Numbered from the stretch's first letter, positions 25,846-33,594 are shown. The stretch: DNA of 39,783 nucleotides from Gemmatimonas sp. (GCA_023910675.1 JAAVWC010000032.1:1-39783), one strand, 5' to 3'. Numbers and translations: made by a program. The notes: generated by a model from the letters alone, not told the origin.

Positions 25846-26451
25846 CTAGAGCGTAGTGCCACCCGCAGGGCTCCCGGAGGCGGGTGGCGTCGCGCCAGGT
25901 GGACCGGCAGGGGTGCCCGGTCCCGGCACCGGTAACGCCGGCACCGTCCTTTGCGCCGGCGGCAGGCCATCGCAGCTCCACTGCGCCGCCCGCTCGACCG
26001 TAGGCACGGCATACCCGACGCGCGGCAGCACCTCGCGCGCGCCCAGCGCCAGCCCCCACGCCGTGACCAACAGCGACGCGAAGTGGGCCCACCCCAACCG
26101 GTGACGCCACGTGCCGATAGCGCTCCACACGCCGAGCAGGGACACCGCGCCGGTGGCGGCGGTAAAGCCGACGAGCGGAGCGCCACAGCGCGCCGGCCAC
26201 GGCCAATACATGAGGCCGGCTGCCGCGCCCACCGCCACGGCCACCTTGAGCCACGACACCCAGGGCTTCCCCGTCCCCACGCTCGGCGCCGACGCTGCCG
26301 GTGCCGACGAGGCTTTCGCCGCAGGGAGCGCCTTCGCCCCCGCGGCGGCCTTGGCCGGTGCTGCGGGTTGGGCAGTGCGCAGCAGCTCCTCGTCCGAAAT
26401 GGACGCGAGCTGTTTGTCGATTTTGGCCAGTTCCTTGTCCCAGTCGCTCAT
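25846..26451 (-). CDS. Uncharacterised small membrane protein
   Basis: A 201-residue protein not assignable to a family. A charged N terminus (SDWDKELAKIDKQLASISDE) leads into an Ala/Pro/Lys-rich linker (residues 28-60), then three hydrophobic segments (WLKVAVAVGAAAGLMYWPW, LVGFTAATGAVSLLGVWSAI, FASLLVTAWGLALGAREVLP). The C-terminal 40 residues are Pro/Gly-rich. The WDKELAKID start recalls proteins with small soluble N-terminal helices found near sigma-54 activators, but no firm link exists. It is 9 bp downstream of the NtrC-type gene. Confidence 0.6.
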   Translation of the reverse strand: MSDWDKELAKIDKQLASISDEELLRTAQPAAPAKAAAGAKALPAAKASSAPAASAPSVGTGKPWVSWLKVAVAVGAAAGLMYWPWPARCGAPLVGFTAATGAVSLLGVWSAIGTWRHRLGWAHFASLLVTAWGLALGAREVLPRVGYAVPTVERAAQWSCDGLPPAQRTVPALPVPGPGTPAGPPGATPPASGSPAGGTTL

Positions 26452-26460
26452 GCCCGTCTC

Positions 26461-27831
26461 CTAGTCCGCGGTTTCGCGCTGCAGGGCATAACGTTCGATC
26501 TTCTTGTAGAGATTCGACCGGGGCATATCCAGCGCGCGGGCCGTTTCGCTCACGTTCCAATCGAAGGCGCGCAGTTTGGCCAACAGATAGGTCCGTTCGG
26601 CCGCCTGCTTGAACTCTTCGAAGGTCGCAATGTCGAGCAAGCCGCCCAGCCCCGGCGACTCGGCACTGCGCCGTCCCACCAGCCGCTCCACGTCGGCCGC
26701 ACCAATGGTGGCGTGAGCGGCCAGGATGACGAGCCGCTCGACGGTGTTGCGCAGCTCGCGCACGTTCCCCTGCCACTCGAGCTCCTGCAGACGCTGCAGC
26801 GCCTCGTCGGTAATGCCGCGCGCCGGTAACCCGTCGCGCGCCGCGAGCTGCTGCAGGAAGTACACGACCAGCAGCTGAATATCCTCGCGTCGTTCGCGCA
26901 GCGCGGGCACCGTGATGGGCACCACGTTCAACCGGTAGAACAGATCTTCGCGGAAACGGTTCGCGGCGATCTCGTCTTCGAGGTTCTTGTTGGTAGCCGC
27001 GAGCACCCGCACATCGACCTGCACGGGCTTGCTGCCGCCAATGCGCGTCACCACGCCGTCCTGCAACACGCGCAGCACCTTGGCCTGCGCACTCGCCGAC
27101 ATGTCGCCGATTTCGTCGAGGAAGAGCGTGCCGCCGTCGGCCTGCTCGAACTTGCCGGCGCGATCGGCAATGGCGCCGGTAAACGAGCCCTTCATGTGCC
27201 CGAACAATTCGCTCTCGATGAGCTCACTGGGAATGGCGGCGCAGTTCACCTCGACAAACGGCTTCTTGGCGCGCGGCGAGCCGCGGTGAATGGCGCGCGC
27301 GACGAGCTCCTTGCCGGTGCCGTTCTCGCCGGTAATGAGCACGCGCGCCGGCGTGGCGGCCACCTTGTCGATGCGATCGAGCAGCGCCCGAATACCGAAC
27401 GACCGCCCCACGATTTCGTAGCGGCTCTCGATTGTTTCGCGGAGCCGCGCGTTCTCTTCGCTGAGCAGCCGGTTCTCGAACGCGTTGCGCAACAGCACGA
27501 GGACGCGATCGGTGTCGAGCGGCTTCTCGAGAATGTCGTACGCGCCCAGCTGCGTTGCTTCGACCGCCGTCTGAATGGTGGCGTGCCCGCTGATCATCAC
27601 CACCGTGGCGGTGGGGTCGGCCTGCCGCAGCCGCTTGAGCACTTCGAGGCCGTCGAGCCCCGCCATCTTCACGTCGAGAAAGACCAGCTGCGGCCGGAAG
27701 CTGTCGTACAGCGTGATCCCTTCAGCGCCGCCGCTCGCGGTCTTCACCTCGAAGCCTTCGTACTCCAGCAACTGGCCGAGGGCCTGGCGAATACCGGGTT
27801 CGTCGTCGATGACGAGAATGCGACGGCTCAT
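26461..27831 (-). CDS. NtrC-family sigma-54-dependent response regulator
   Basis: A 456-residue activator. The receiver domain (1-120) has the acidic pocket DDEPG and phospho-acceptor D53 (LVFLDVKMAGLDG). The AAA+ domain has Walker A GENGTGKE (168-175), the sigma-54-contacting GSFTGA loop (215-220) and Walker B GGTLFLDEIGD (233-243). The C-terminal Fis-type helix-turn-helix is ALDMPRSNLYKKIERYAL. It drives RpoN-dependent promoters on phosphorylation; its kinase partner and targets are not in the window. The ATG at 27831 overlaps the upstream gene's stop (ATGA). Confidence 0.95.
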   Translation of the reverse strand: MSRRILVIDDEPGIRQALGQLLEYEGFEVKTASGGAEGITLYDSFRPQLVFLDVKMAGLDGLEVLKRLRQADPTATVVMISGHATIQTAVEATQLGAYDILEKPLDTDRVLVLLRNAFENRLLSEENARLRETIESRYEIVGRSFGIRALLDRIDKVAATPARVLITGENGTGKELVARAIHRGSPRAKKPFVEVNCAAIPSELIESELFGHMKGSFTGAIADRAGKFEQADGGTLFLDEIGDMSASAQAKVLRVLQDGVVTRIGGSKPVQVDVRVLAATNKNLEDEIAANRFREDLFYRLNVVPITVPALRERREDIQLLVVYFLQQLAARDGLPARGITDEALQRLQELEWQGNVRELRNTVERLVILAAHATIGAADVERLVGRRSAESPGLGGLLDIATFEEFKQAAERTYLLAKLRAFDWNVSETARALDMPRSNLYKKIERYALQRETAD

Positions 27832-28661
27832 GGCTTCTTGCTGGAGGTGGAGGCGCGATAGAGCGTGAGTTTGCCGTTCACGACGCGCACGTCGCTGACC
27901 GTCGCGGGGAGTGGCACGGGGAGCGCGCCGGGCGAGACGCCTTCGGTGGTAACCGCCGGGTTGGGCGCGGTTCCCGCTGCGGTTCCTGCTCCGGTTTCCG
28001 TGCCCGCACCGCGCAGGCTACGAACGATCCCCGGAATGAGACGTGTTGGGACATCGATTCCCTTGAGCCGCAGCTCGCGCACCCGGAACTCGGCGAGCCC
28101 GGGACGCACCGGCTCGAGCGAACCGGCGAGGAAGAGGGTGTCTTCCCCCACGAGCGCTTTGCCAAGAACGGAGCCGATGGCGGTTTGCCCGGTAAAGTCG
28201 CTGAGCGAAACGGCGGTGCGTACTAGCAGCTGATCGCCATCGAGGGCGAGCTGTGCGGTGGCGGAAGACGGCGGCAACTGCTGCAGCAGCGGCGCGAGCA
28301 GGCCGGCCACCTGGGCCGCATCGAGCGAGACGTACGCCGGCCCATTGCGGCGCTTGAGCGGCGCCAGCGGGTTGACCTTTGGGGGAACCGGACGGTCGGC
28401 GTTGACGGTCACCCACCCGAGCTCACGGTCTCGGGCTTCGCGCGCCGACCGTCGGCGCGCCTCCTGTTCGGCGGCAATGCGCGAGCCTTCTTCGCTATCG
28501 AGCCGTTCGCTGGTGCGGACCGCCGCATCGGTCACCTTGTCGGCCGCGCCGCTGGCCGCGCGCGACAACACCGACGGCAGCCGATCGCCGTACAGCCAGT
28601 AACCTGCGGCGCCGCCGGCAACGAGCACCACGGCACATCCGATTCGCGTCAGACAGCCCAC
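27828..28661 (-). CDS. Uncharacterised membrane-anchored protein
   Basis: A 277-residue protein with one N-terminal transmembrane segment (MGCLTRIGCAVVLVAGGAAG). A charged helical stretch follows (residues 40-80), then a soluble domain of about 150 residues (YVSLDAAQVAGLLAPLLQQL, FTGQTAIGSVLGKALVGEDT, FRVRELRLKGIDVPTRLIPG). It ends in a Gly/Thr/Ala linker and a final beta segment. The periplasmic domain could sense or bind a ligand for the NtrC-type regulator encoded next, but nothing shows this. The overlap with that gene (ATGA) suggests a shared transcript. Family unknown. Confidence 0.7.
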   Translation of the reverse strand: MGCLTRIGCAVVLVAGGAAGYWLYGDRLPSVLSRAASGAADKVTDAAVRTSERLDSEEGSRIAAEQEARRRSAREARDRELGWVTVNADRPVPPKVNPLAPLKRRNGPAYVSLDAAQVAGLLAPLLQQLPPSSATAQLALDGDQLLVRTAVSLSDFTGQTAIGSVLGKALVGEDTLFLAGSLEPVRPGLAEFRVRELRLKGIDVPTRLIPGIVRSLRGAGTETGAGTAAGTAPNPAVTTEGVSPGALPVPLPATVSDVRVVNGKLTLYRASTSSKKP

Positions 28662-28903
28662 GGGGACTCGGTCAAGAGGAGGAGGAACGGCTGGGGATAC
28701 GGGAAGCTACGACGGGCCGAACGGCAACGGCAGTCTTGGTGAGTGCTCCCGTCAAGAGGCCCCTGCTCCGCGCGCCGCTTCTGACGTTGGCGGCGTTGGC
28801 ATGCAGGCCGGTGGTGGTGCCGCCAGAGGCATACCCCGCAGGTGGCCAGCCCTCGTCTTGGCCAGCAACACCCTCTACCCCAATGTCGCCAGGCTCATGA
28901 CCA

Positions 28904-29269
28904 TCAAGGCGTGAGACAATCAATAACGCGCAGCGCCCCGCGGGTCGCGCCAGCGCGCTTGGGCTGGAGCCGTACTTCAATGTCCACTCCGAGAGCCACC
29001 AACACCTTCTCCAGGCGTTCGAGGCTGAATCGGGCAAGATTCCCTCGACACACGTCACTCATGTCCGGCGTGGCGAGCCCGCTGGTCTTAGCCGCGAACG
29101 CCTGAGTCCAGTCATTCGTCACGATAACGCGCTTAACGGCACGCGCGAGCTGGGCCTTGGCCATGCGAATGTCCGCGTCAGGCAATGCAAGGTCAGCAAA
29201 AACGTTGCCACTGCTCTCCTCTATCGCGAGAACGGGCGGCTGCGCAGAGTTCCGCAGGGATTTTTTCAT
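28904..29269 (-). CDS. HigA-like antitoxin, XRE-type helix-turn-helix
   Basis: A 121-residue antitoxin. The N-terminal ESSGNVFADLALPDADIRMA is the standard opening of antitoxins paired with phage Gp49-like toxins. The HTH is within NDWTQAFAAKTSGLATPDMS and the FSLERLEKVLVALGVDIEV motif follows. The C-terminal 20 residues are basic. The start ATG at 29269 overlaps the toxin stop (ATGA), the toxin-first order of higBA. It should autorepress the operon through the palindromes at 29596-29633; this is inferred from family behaviour. Confidence 0.88.
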   Translation of the reverse strand: MKKSLRNSAQPPVLAIEESSGNVFADLALPDADIRMAKAQLARAVKRVIVTNDWTQAFAAKTSGLATPDMSDVCRGNLARFSLERLEKVLVALGVDIEVRLQPKRAGATRGALRVIDCLTP

Positions 29270-29598
29270 GCCCGGCCTCCGAAAACACTCATGTAGTGCG
29301 ACCGCGCCGTTCGGAACGCAGCGCGTACTCGCTGGTTGTCTGGCGTTGGTGTGGTTTTTCCTTTTCGTGCCTTCTTCTCGAAGACATCCAGCACGTACAC
29401 CACTTCGGGGAACACCGCCACGTACGCCATTCGATACGTGTTCGTATTCGCCGCGTTGTAGCTCATCTTGTGAATCCGGGTATCCAATCCCTCCCCTTTG
29501 CTGCTGCCCACCCAGCAGACGGGGCGCAATGACTGCGGTGCCGATGTCGCGTGACCCGTCGTGTGCTTCTTGCGCATGTGCAGCCACTTCACGCGCAT
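29266..29598 (-). CDS. HigB/Gp49-like toxin, internally shortened
   Basis: A 110-residue product (start at the ATG 29598; an ATG at 29577 gives 103). The signature RPVCWVGSSK is present, and so is the C-terminal half: TYRMAYVAVFPEVVYVLDVF, then EKKARKGKTTPTPDNQRVRA. Typical family members have about 50 residues (DLxxFPxxVxxxxGxxL, then ExR) between VGSS and YRxxY; here there are only about 19. The helix that normally packs the RelE-type fold is missing, so the toxin may be inactive. The ATG 29598 lies inside the palindromic operator with no ribosome binding site, which makes the start doubtful. Confidence 0.6.
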   Translation of the reverse strand: MRVKWLHMRKKHTTGHATSAPQSLRPVCWVGSSKGEGLDTRIHKMSYNAANTNTYRMAYVAVFPEVVYVLDVFEKKARKGKTTPTPDNQRVRAAFRTARSHYMSVFGGRA

Positions 29599-29633
29599 GT
29601 TAGCAGCAGTGCTAACATGCGGCAAGTTTGCCG
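29596..29633. promoter_or_regulatory. Operator-like palindromes upstream of the hig-like pair
   Basis: Two adjacent perfect inverted repeats lie upstream of the toxin gene. The first is CATGTTAGCA (29596-29605), 4-bp spacer, TGCTAACATG (29610-29619), with 10-bp arms. The second is CGGCAA-GT-TTGCCG (29620-29633). The first spans the toxin's first ATG. Their place suits autorepression by the XRE antitoxin. The binding protein is inferred. Confidence 0.75.
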
Positions 29634-29727
29634 TTTCGGACAATTCGCTGACGGGTGTAGGCGAAGGTTGCTGACACTTCCGCCTTGAAAAGATTTTTAC
29701 GCTCTCAGCAGCACGACCGTGGCGTCG

Positions 29728-29973
29728 TCACGGCCGCGTGCCGAGCGGCAACGGGGCCGAACTCTTCGGGAGGGCCGGGCGATCTTCCGGCGGGAGATCC
29801 GGAAGCTCTTCCGGCGGGATCCACTGCACCGCCTGATGTTCGTCATTCCACACGACCCACGGCACGCCAAGCGCCTTGTGGATGGCCATTTCGCGGCGGA
29901 GGGCCTGATTCGCATAGAACAAGGCCGTCTCCATGCCAGCCGCGAGCGTGGGGTACTCCGAAGGAGCGGACAT
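29728..29973 (-). CDS. Small hypothetical protein downstream of hipA
   Basis: An 81-residue protein that is plausible as coding. It begins MSAPSEYPTLAAGMETALFY, followed by ANQALRREMAIHKALGVPWV, and its C-terminal half is acidic and proline-rich (PEELPDLPPEDRPALP). The tidy N-terminal helix and the WVVWNDEHQAVQWIPPEEL strand pattern argue for a real small alpha/beta protein. The frame is open to 30129, but the ATG at 29973 gives the compact form. It follows hipA by 103 bp on the same strand and could be part of the hip transcript. Family unknown. Confidence 0.55.
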   Translation of the reverse strand: MSAPSEYPTLAAGMETALFYANQALRREMAIHKALGVPWVVWNDEHQAVQWIPPEELPDLPPEDRPALPKSSAPLPLGTRP

Positions 29974-30076
29974 GGTCAGACGCTCTGAGAATGAGGGGGG
30001 AGCGCCACGATGCGCACGGAGATGCGCTGCACCGTTGCGGCGTCGACGCTTGCTCTGCACGCCTTCACGCGGGGCG

Positions 30077-31387
30077 CTACCGGTGACGAGCGCCCATCTG
30101 GTGCAGACACCGTTGCGTCCGTTTGACAATCCGCTTCTCCAGCCCCTCCGTGAACGCCGCCGGCGCGCCGTCCTCGCGTGCGGACGCGAGCACCAGTGGT
30201 GTTGCCTGCTCCACCGCGGCCACGGTCGAGACTACGACGTCGAAGACGGCGGTCCACGAGAGCGCGCAATCCTCAGCGAGCGCACGCCACGCGGCGGCGT
30301 CGATGCTCGGACCGTGGCGCGTCGGTCCGATCAGCATGGACATATTGACCTTGTGCTCAGGGATGTGGCGGTACGGGAGCGTGCTGGTGAGGTCGTACAG
30401 TGGCGCGAGGCGCACGCGGCCGCCGGATCCGATCAACACCGAGTAATTGCGACCATGCGCGTCGGTCCCGTACAACACCCAGTTCAGGGATAAGGCGCGG
30501 AGGAAGGTCGTGATGTCGGTTTGGGCCTCCGCCGACCGATCCCGAAGCAAGGTGATGAGCTGTTTCGGCGATGGGCCGCCGCGGTGCTCGTACTTCTGCT
30601 CGGGAGGGAGTCCAAGCGCTTGGCAGCCATCTTCTTGATGCAGGCGGGCGATGCTGCCGTGTTCGAGTCGCACACGGTCAAAGCGTGTGACCACGAGGGT
30701 GTCGCCCTCCGGATCACGGCGCACCGTCGCGTGCGCCGTGGGGAGGCCGATCTCGTGAGCGAGCGCGAGACAGAACCGCTCGTTCTCCGCGCGGTGCACG
30801 TCGCCGCGCGGCGCGGGCTTGAGGATGTGCGTGGTGGGCACGCGTCCGGCTGGGACCCCCCACTGACCTGAGTCCGCATCGTACAACAGCGCGGTCTTGA
30901 CTTGGGCGCCGGCCAAGCTGAACTGACCCGCTTCACCATCGCGCTCATCTTCGACGCCTTTCTGCCGGAGACCGGCCAGTCGCTTTCGCACAGCGGATGG
31001 ACGGAGCCACGTCACCGCGTCGTGTTCGCCGCTCAGCACGGAGGGTAACCGCTCAGGCCGTACGCATTGAATGGCGCCTGGGCAGTCCTCACCCAAGGCC
31101 GCGAGCAGGCCAAACGTGTCAGACGCGGCGACGTGGTGGCGTTGAGCAAAGGCCTCGCGGACCGTCGGATTGTCGGGCAGGAGCGCGCCAAAGAAGTGGG
31201 CTGTTGGCGCGCCAGCATGCACCGCATCAACCATTGGCAGGCTGAGCGACAGCGGGAATGCGTCGGGCGACCGTTGCCATTCCGGGTCGTAGCGGAAGAC
31301 CAACGCCCCAGGGCTACTGCCCTCCTCCAACGTCCCCATCGGCGCCCCATCGGCGAGCACATGCAAACCGTTCGGTGCCCTCGTCAT
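30077..31387 (-). CDS. hipA: HipA-family serine/threonine kinase toxin
   Basis: A 436-residue HipA. The N-terminal domain has FRYDPEWQRSPDAFPLSLSL and FGALLPDNPTVREAFAQRH. The kinase core has FSLAGAQVKTALLYD, THILKPAPRGDVHRAENE and ARLHQEDGCQALGLPPEQKY, the catalytic-loop region LSLNWVLYGTDAHGRNYSVL, and the metal-binding LAPLYDLTSTLPY. E. coli HipA phosphorylates glutamyl-tRNA synthetase and promotes persistence; a tRNA-synthetase or translation target is plausible here. The ATG at 31387 overlaps the hipB stop (ATGA). All key elements are present, so it looks active. Confidence 0.93.
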   Translation of the reverse strand: MTRAPNGLHVLADGAPMGTLEEGSSPGALVFRYDPEWQRSPDAFPLSLSLPMVDAVHAGAPTAHFFGALLPDNPTVREAFAQRHHVAASDTFGLLAALGEDCPGAIQCVRPERLPSVLSGEHDAVTWLRPSAVRKRLAGLRQKGVEDERDGEAGQFSLAGAQVKTALLYDADSGQWGVPAGRVPTTHILKPAPRGDVHRAENERFCLALAHEIGLPTAHATVRRDPEGDTLVVTRFDRVRLEHGSIARLHQEDGCQALGLPPEQKYEHRGGPSPKQLITLLRDRSAEAQTDITTFLRALSLNWVLYGTDAHGRNYSVLIGSGGRVRLAPLYDLTSTLPYRHIPEHKVNMSMLIGPTRHGPSIDAAAWRALAEDCALSWTAVFDVVVSTVAAVEQATPLVLASAREDGAPAAFTEGLEKRIVKRTQRCLHQMGARHR

Positions 31388-31899
31388 GACTTGCGGGAGG
31401 TGGAGCGAGGGGGGGAAGGCGCCTGCGCTGCGCTGGGGCTCGGGGCCCGGGTGGCCTGTTTGATGGGCGCCAGGTGGGCGTCGACAATGTCGTGCGGGTC
31501 GGCGCGCCGGCCCATTCGCACAATATCCCGCGGCGGCCGCGCGCCTCCGCTGGTGCGGAAGTGCCCGGTGGCGCCGCCGGCGGGAGGCGCAAACAGCAGG
31601 GCCGGATCCGCGTGGCGGGTCGGGATCCGGCTCGCCTGACGGTCTCCCAGCGGCTTCGCCGTGACGGTGAGCTCGTCAGTGCGTGGCTCGTCGACTGGCA
31701 CCACGTCGATGCCCAACCCCAGCGCGGTGAGGGCCCGTAACGCCAAGCCGAGCTCCAGCCGGGCACTGCCGCGCTCGAAGGTGATGACCCATTGACGGGT
31801 CGCGCCGATGCGCGCGGCTAACGCGGTCTGCGTCCAACCGAGTCGCATGCGCTTCGCCTTGGCGGCTCGCGCGATTTCACTGGGGGTGACCACCCGCAT
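31384..31899 (-). CDS. hipB: HipB-like antitoxin, XRE-type helix-turn-helix
   Basis: A 171-residue antitoxin. The HTH is RMRLGWTQTALAARIGATRQ and onward to WVITFERGSARLELGLALRA, close to E. coli HipB (short XRE domain). The last 85 residues are a Pro/Arg/Ala-rich, probably disordered tail, longer than in classic HipB. The ATG at 31899 has GGAGG 5 bases upstream and is preferred over the open frame to 31938. Four palindromes upstream (31943-32042) are the likely binding sites for it. Confidence 0.88.
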   Translation of the reverse strand: MRVVTPSEIARAAKAKRMRLGWTQTALAARIGATRQWVITFERGSARLELGLALRALTALGLGIDVVPVDEPRTDELTVTAKPLGDRQASRIPTRHADPALLFAPPAGGATGHFRTSGGARPPRDIVRMGRRADPHDIVDAHLAPIKQATRAPSPSAAQAPSPPRSTSRKS

Positions 31900-31942
31900 A
31901 CCATCCTCCAACGAGCGTGAGAACAACCGTGCTGGCATCGAT

Positions 31943-32042
31943 GTCCATGATCGATGACATGTGCGGCTTAGTCAACGATCGCTGACATCTTCGCGGAAGT
32001 CAATGATCGTCGACACGAGCGCTGATGTCAGCGATCATTGAC
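31943..32042. promoter_or_regulatory. Four 16-bp palindromes at 28-bp intervals upstream of hipB
   Basis: Sixteen-base palindromic sites GTC-N10-GAC start at 31943 (GTCCATGATCGATGAC), 31971 (GTCAACGATCGCTGAC), 31999 (GTCAATGATCGTCGAC) and 32027 (GTCAGCGATCATTGAC). Each is exactly 28 bp after the last, and each has GATC at its centre. They lie 44-143 bp upstream of the hipB ATG and fit cooperative HipB binding for autorepression. The rest of the gene-free stretch 32043-32215 shows only three loose TCAGAA-starting repeats (32158-32210) and no ORF. Confidence 0.8.
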
Positions 32043-32215
32043 GTCCGGCTTGGATGCGTTCGTGGAGGTCGAGGCGCATCCCGTGGTCAAGGGGCAGCGG
32101 GACGCGCCGCCGCGCGGCGCTCATGTCCTGAGCGGAAGCCAGTGAACGCCTGATCGTCAGAATCCTTCAGCCCGATTCCATCAGAATCTTTCTCAGGTCA
32201 CTGTCAGAAGACTTT

Positions 32216-32238
32216 GGCATAACGGCACAAGTTATTCC
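32216..32238. other. Imperfect inverted repeat, possible tyrosine-recombinase core
   Basis: GGCATAAC (32216-32223) and GTTATTCC (32231-32238) are inverted arms (7 of 8 positions) around a 7-bp spacer. Arm and spacer sizes resemble the crossover sites of Xer/integrase-type recombinases. It sits 7 bp beyond the stop of the comM remnant. No recombinase gene is in the window and no second copy was found at the other comM end, so this is weak. Confidence 0.3.
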
Positions 32239-32245
32239 AAGAGGC

Positions 32246-32875
32246 CTAGTCACAAACGGTCGCCGCGGTCGAGACCTGCGCATCTTCCACCGGCCGAAAT
32301 CGCAGCGCTTCGCCCACGTGGGTGCTCGTCACCACCTCGAGGTCATCGAGGTCGGCAATGGTGCGCGCGACCCGCAGTACGCGGTGATACGACCGCGCCG
32401 ACAGTGAAAGCCGGTCGGCGGCGCGCACGAGCAGGGCGCGGGCTGCGGGTTCGAGGCGGGCAGCGGGCGCCACGAGTCGCGTGGGCGCCGACGCGTTGGT
32501 GAGCCCCGAAATCGTGGCGTGCGCCCCCGCCTGCAACGTGGCGGTGTGCGCGTACCTCGTGCGTTGCCGCTCTCTGGCGCGCAGTACACGTTCACGCACG
32601 GTGGCGGAGCGTTCGGCCGGGGCGTGTGTGTTGTGTTCGGCCAGCGCGGCGGGGGGGCACCCGTTGCACGTGCACGTGCAGATCGATGCGGTCGGCGAGT
32701 GGCCCCGACAATCGTGCGCGATGTCGTTCGAGTTCGGCCACGGAACAGCGACAGGCTTTGTCGTCGCAGCCGGCGTAGCCGCATGGACACGGATTGCTGG
32801 CGGCCACGAGCGCGAAGCGCGACGGAAAGCGCATCGCGCGCGCAGCGCGGGCGACGACCACACTGCCATCTGGGC
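32246..32875 (-). pseudogene. comM 3'-end remnant, frameshifted
   Basis: The - strand encodes the C-terminal ~195 residues of a ComM-type protein in two frames. The upstream part, running DGSVVVARAARAMRFPSRFA to NPCPCGYAGCDDKACRC, reads from about 32875 to 32660. It shifts at a seven-G run (32651-32657) that has one extra base relative to the intact copy at 38300-39783. After the shift the frame runs PPAALAEHNTHAPAERSATV through HVGEALRFRPVED to a stop at 32246. The N-terminal AAA+ half is absent. Bases 32286-32461 are identical to the intact gene and the rest is diverged. It is a broken duplicate, not a working helicase gene. Confidence 0.92.
32286..32461. repeat. 176-bp direct repeat, left copy (comM 3' end)
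   Basis: Bases 32286-32461 match 38346-38521 without a mismatch, in the same orientation. Beyond 32461 the homology continues to about 32872 but with many differences (roughly 85-90% by eye), and before 32286 it stops. The sharp boundary between perfect and diverged homology suggests a recombination junction or conversion tract. Confidence 0.95.
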
Positions 32876-32883
32876 GAGGCCAA

Positions 32884-32901
32884 AAGTCTTGACCCGAAGG
32901 G
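32884..32901 (+). repeat. 18-bp inverted repeat, left copy
   Basis: AAGTCTTGACCCGAAGGG at 32884-32901 is the exact reverse complement of 37784-37801. This copy starts 9 bp beyond the end of the comM homology. The pair brackets 4.9 kb containing three hypothetical genes and the insertion sequence. Confidence 0.85.
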
Positions 32902-32923
32902 TGGACCAAAACTCTTGAACACG

Positions 32924-33115
32924 CTGTCAAAGTGACAGTGGACGTCGACCTGGGCGGCTCAGTGTCGGCAACAGACTTCTGAGATTGTCGGCGACAGACG
33001 CTTCTGAGGCGGATTTCTGGTCAGTTCTGAGATAAGCTGCACACTCGGGGAGATAGCCGTCAGCGGCGCGACGAAAGGGGCCGTTCACTTGTGAGATAAG
33101 GCATCGCCTTCTGAG
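32924..33115. repeat. Cluster of TTCTGAG-centred short repeats
   Basis: This gene-free stretch begins with a small palindrome, CTGTCA-AAG-TGACAG (32924-32938). Two imperfect 21-23-bp direct repeats follow at 32963-32983 and 32986-33008 (TGTCGGC, ACAGAC, CTTCTGAG). TTCTGAG recurs at 32977, 33002, 33025 and 33109, with a TTGTGAG variant at 33089. Such multiple repeats recall transposase-binding ends of IS21-type elements, but no transposase of that type is present. The rest to 33315 holds nothing I can support. Confidence 0.5.
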
Positions 33116-33315
33116 GCGACAAAGTGGACTGTGGCCGACGCGCCTGTTCACTTCCAGCACTCCCTGCAACCGCGTACATTCGAAGGCCACCTCCGGGGCC
33201 GTTGCGCGTCGGCGGAACGCCAAGTACGTTCCCACATCGAAACAATGTTCCGGCGGAATTCTGAAGCGGACTCTGCCGCCGCCCTTCATGTACCCGATTT
33301 GGGGAACCAATCCGC

Positions 33316-33594
33316 ATGAATATGTCATGGATCATTCCGGGTGATGGCGACCCGCATCGCCGAGATGTACAAGGCGAAGATCGTCGCGAGCTGCTAGCCA
33401 AGGGATTCCATCTCTTCACGCTCGAGCTGAAGCCGGATGGAGAGGGGACGCGCACGTGGGACCTCTATGCGGCGCAACCCATTTCTTTCGACGATGCGAT
33501 TCGCGCACTCAACGCCCTGGCCGGTGACGGAGCTTTTGGAGGCGTCCGCGTGCTTGACGCGAACGGCGCTCTCTTATCGGAATTTGGACACTAG
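33316..33594 (+). CDS. Small hypothetical protein
   Basis: A 92-residue ORF starting MNMSWIIPGDGDPHRRD. It is polar, without signal peptide or membrane segment, and has a tidy C-terminal region (SFDDAIRALNALAGDGAFGG, then VRVLDANGALLSEFGH). GGGGA lies about 10 bases before the ATG. Codon use is coding-like. It is the first of three uncharacterised genes in the segment between the two comM ends. Family unknown. Confidence 0.55.
   Translation: MNMSWIIPGDGDPHRRDVQGEDRRELLAKGFHLFTLELKPDGEGTRTWDLYAAQPISFDDAIRALNALAGDGAFGGVRVLDANGALLSEFGH

Noticed and set aside
28662..28903. A possible gene in the gap between the anchored protein and the hig-like antitoxin
   Set aside because: The only frames there extend antisense or out of frame from the antitoxin gene and show no start with a ribosome binding site.
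31943..32042. A CRISPR array (regular repeats 28 bp apart)
   Set aside because: The repeats are only 16 bp, degenerate and palindromic with 12-bp gaps, there are four, and no cas genes are present; operators fit better.
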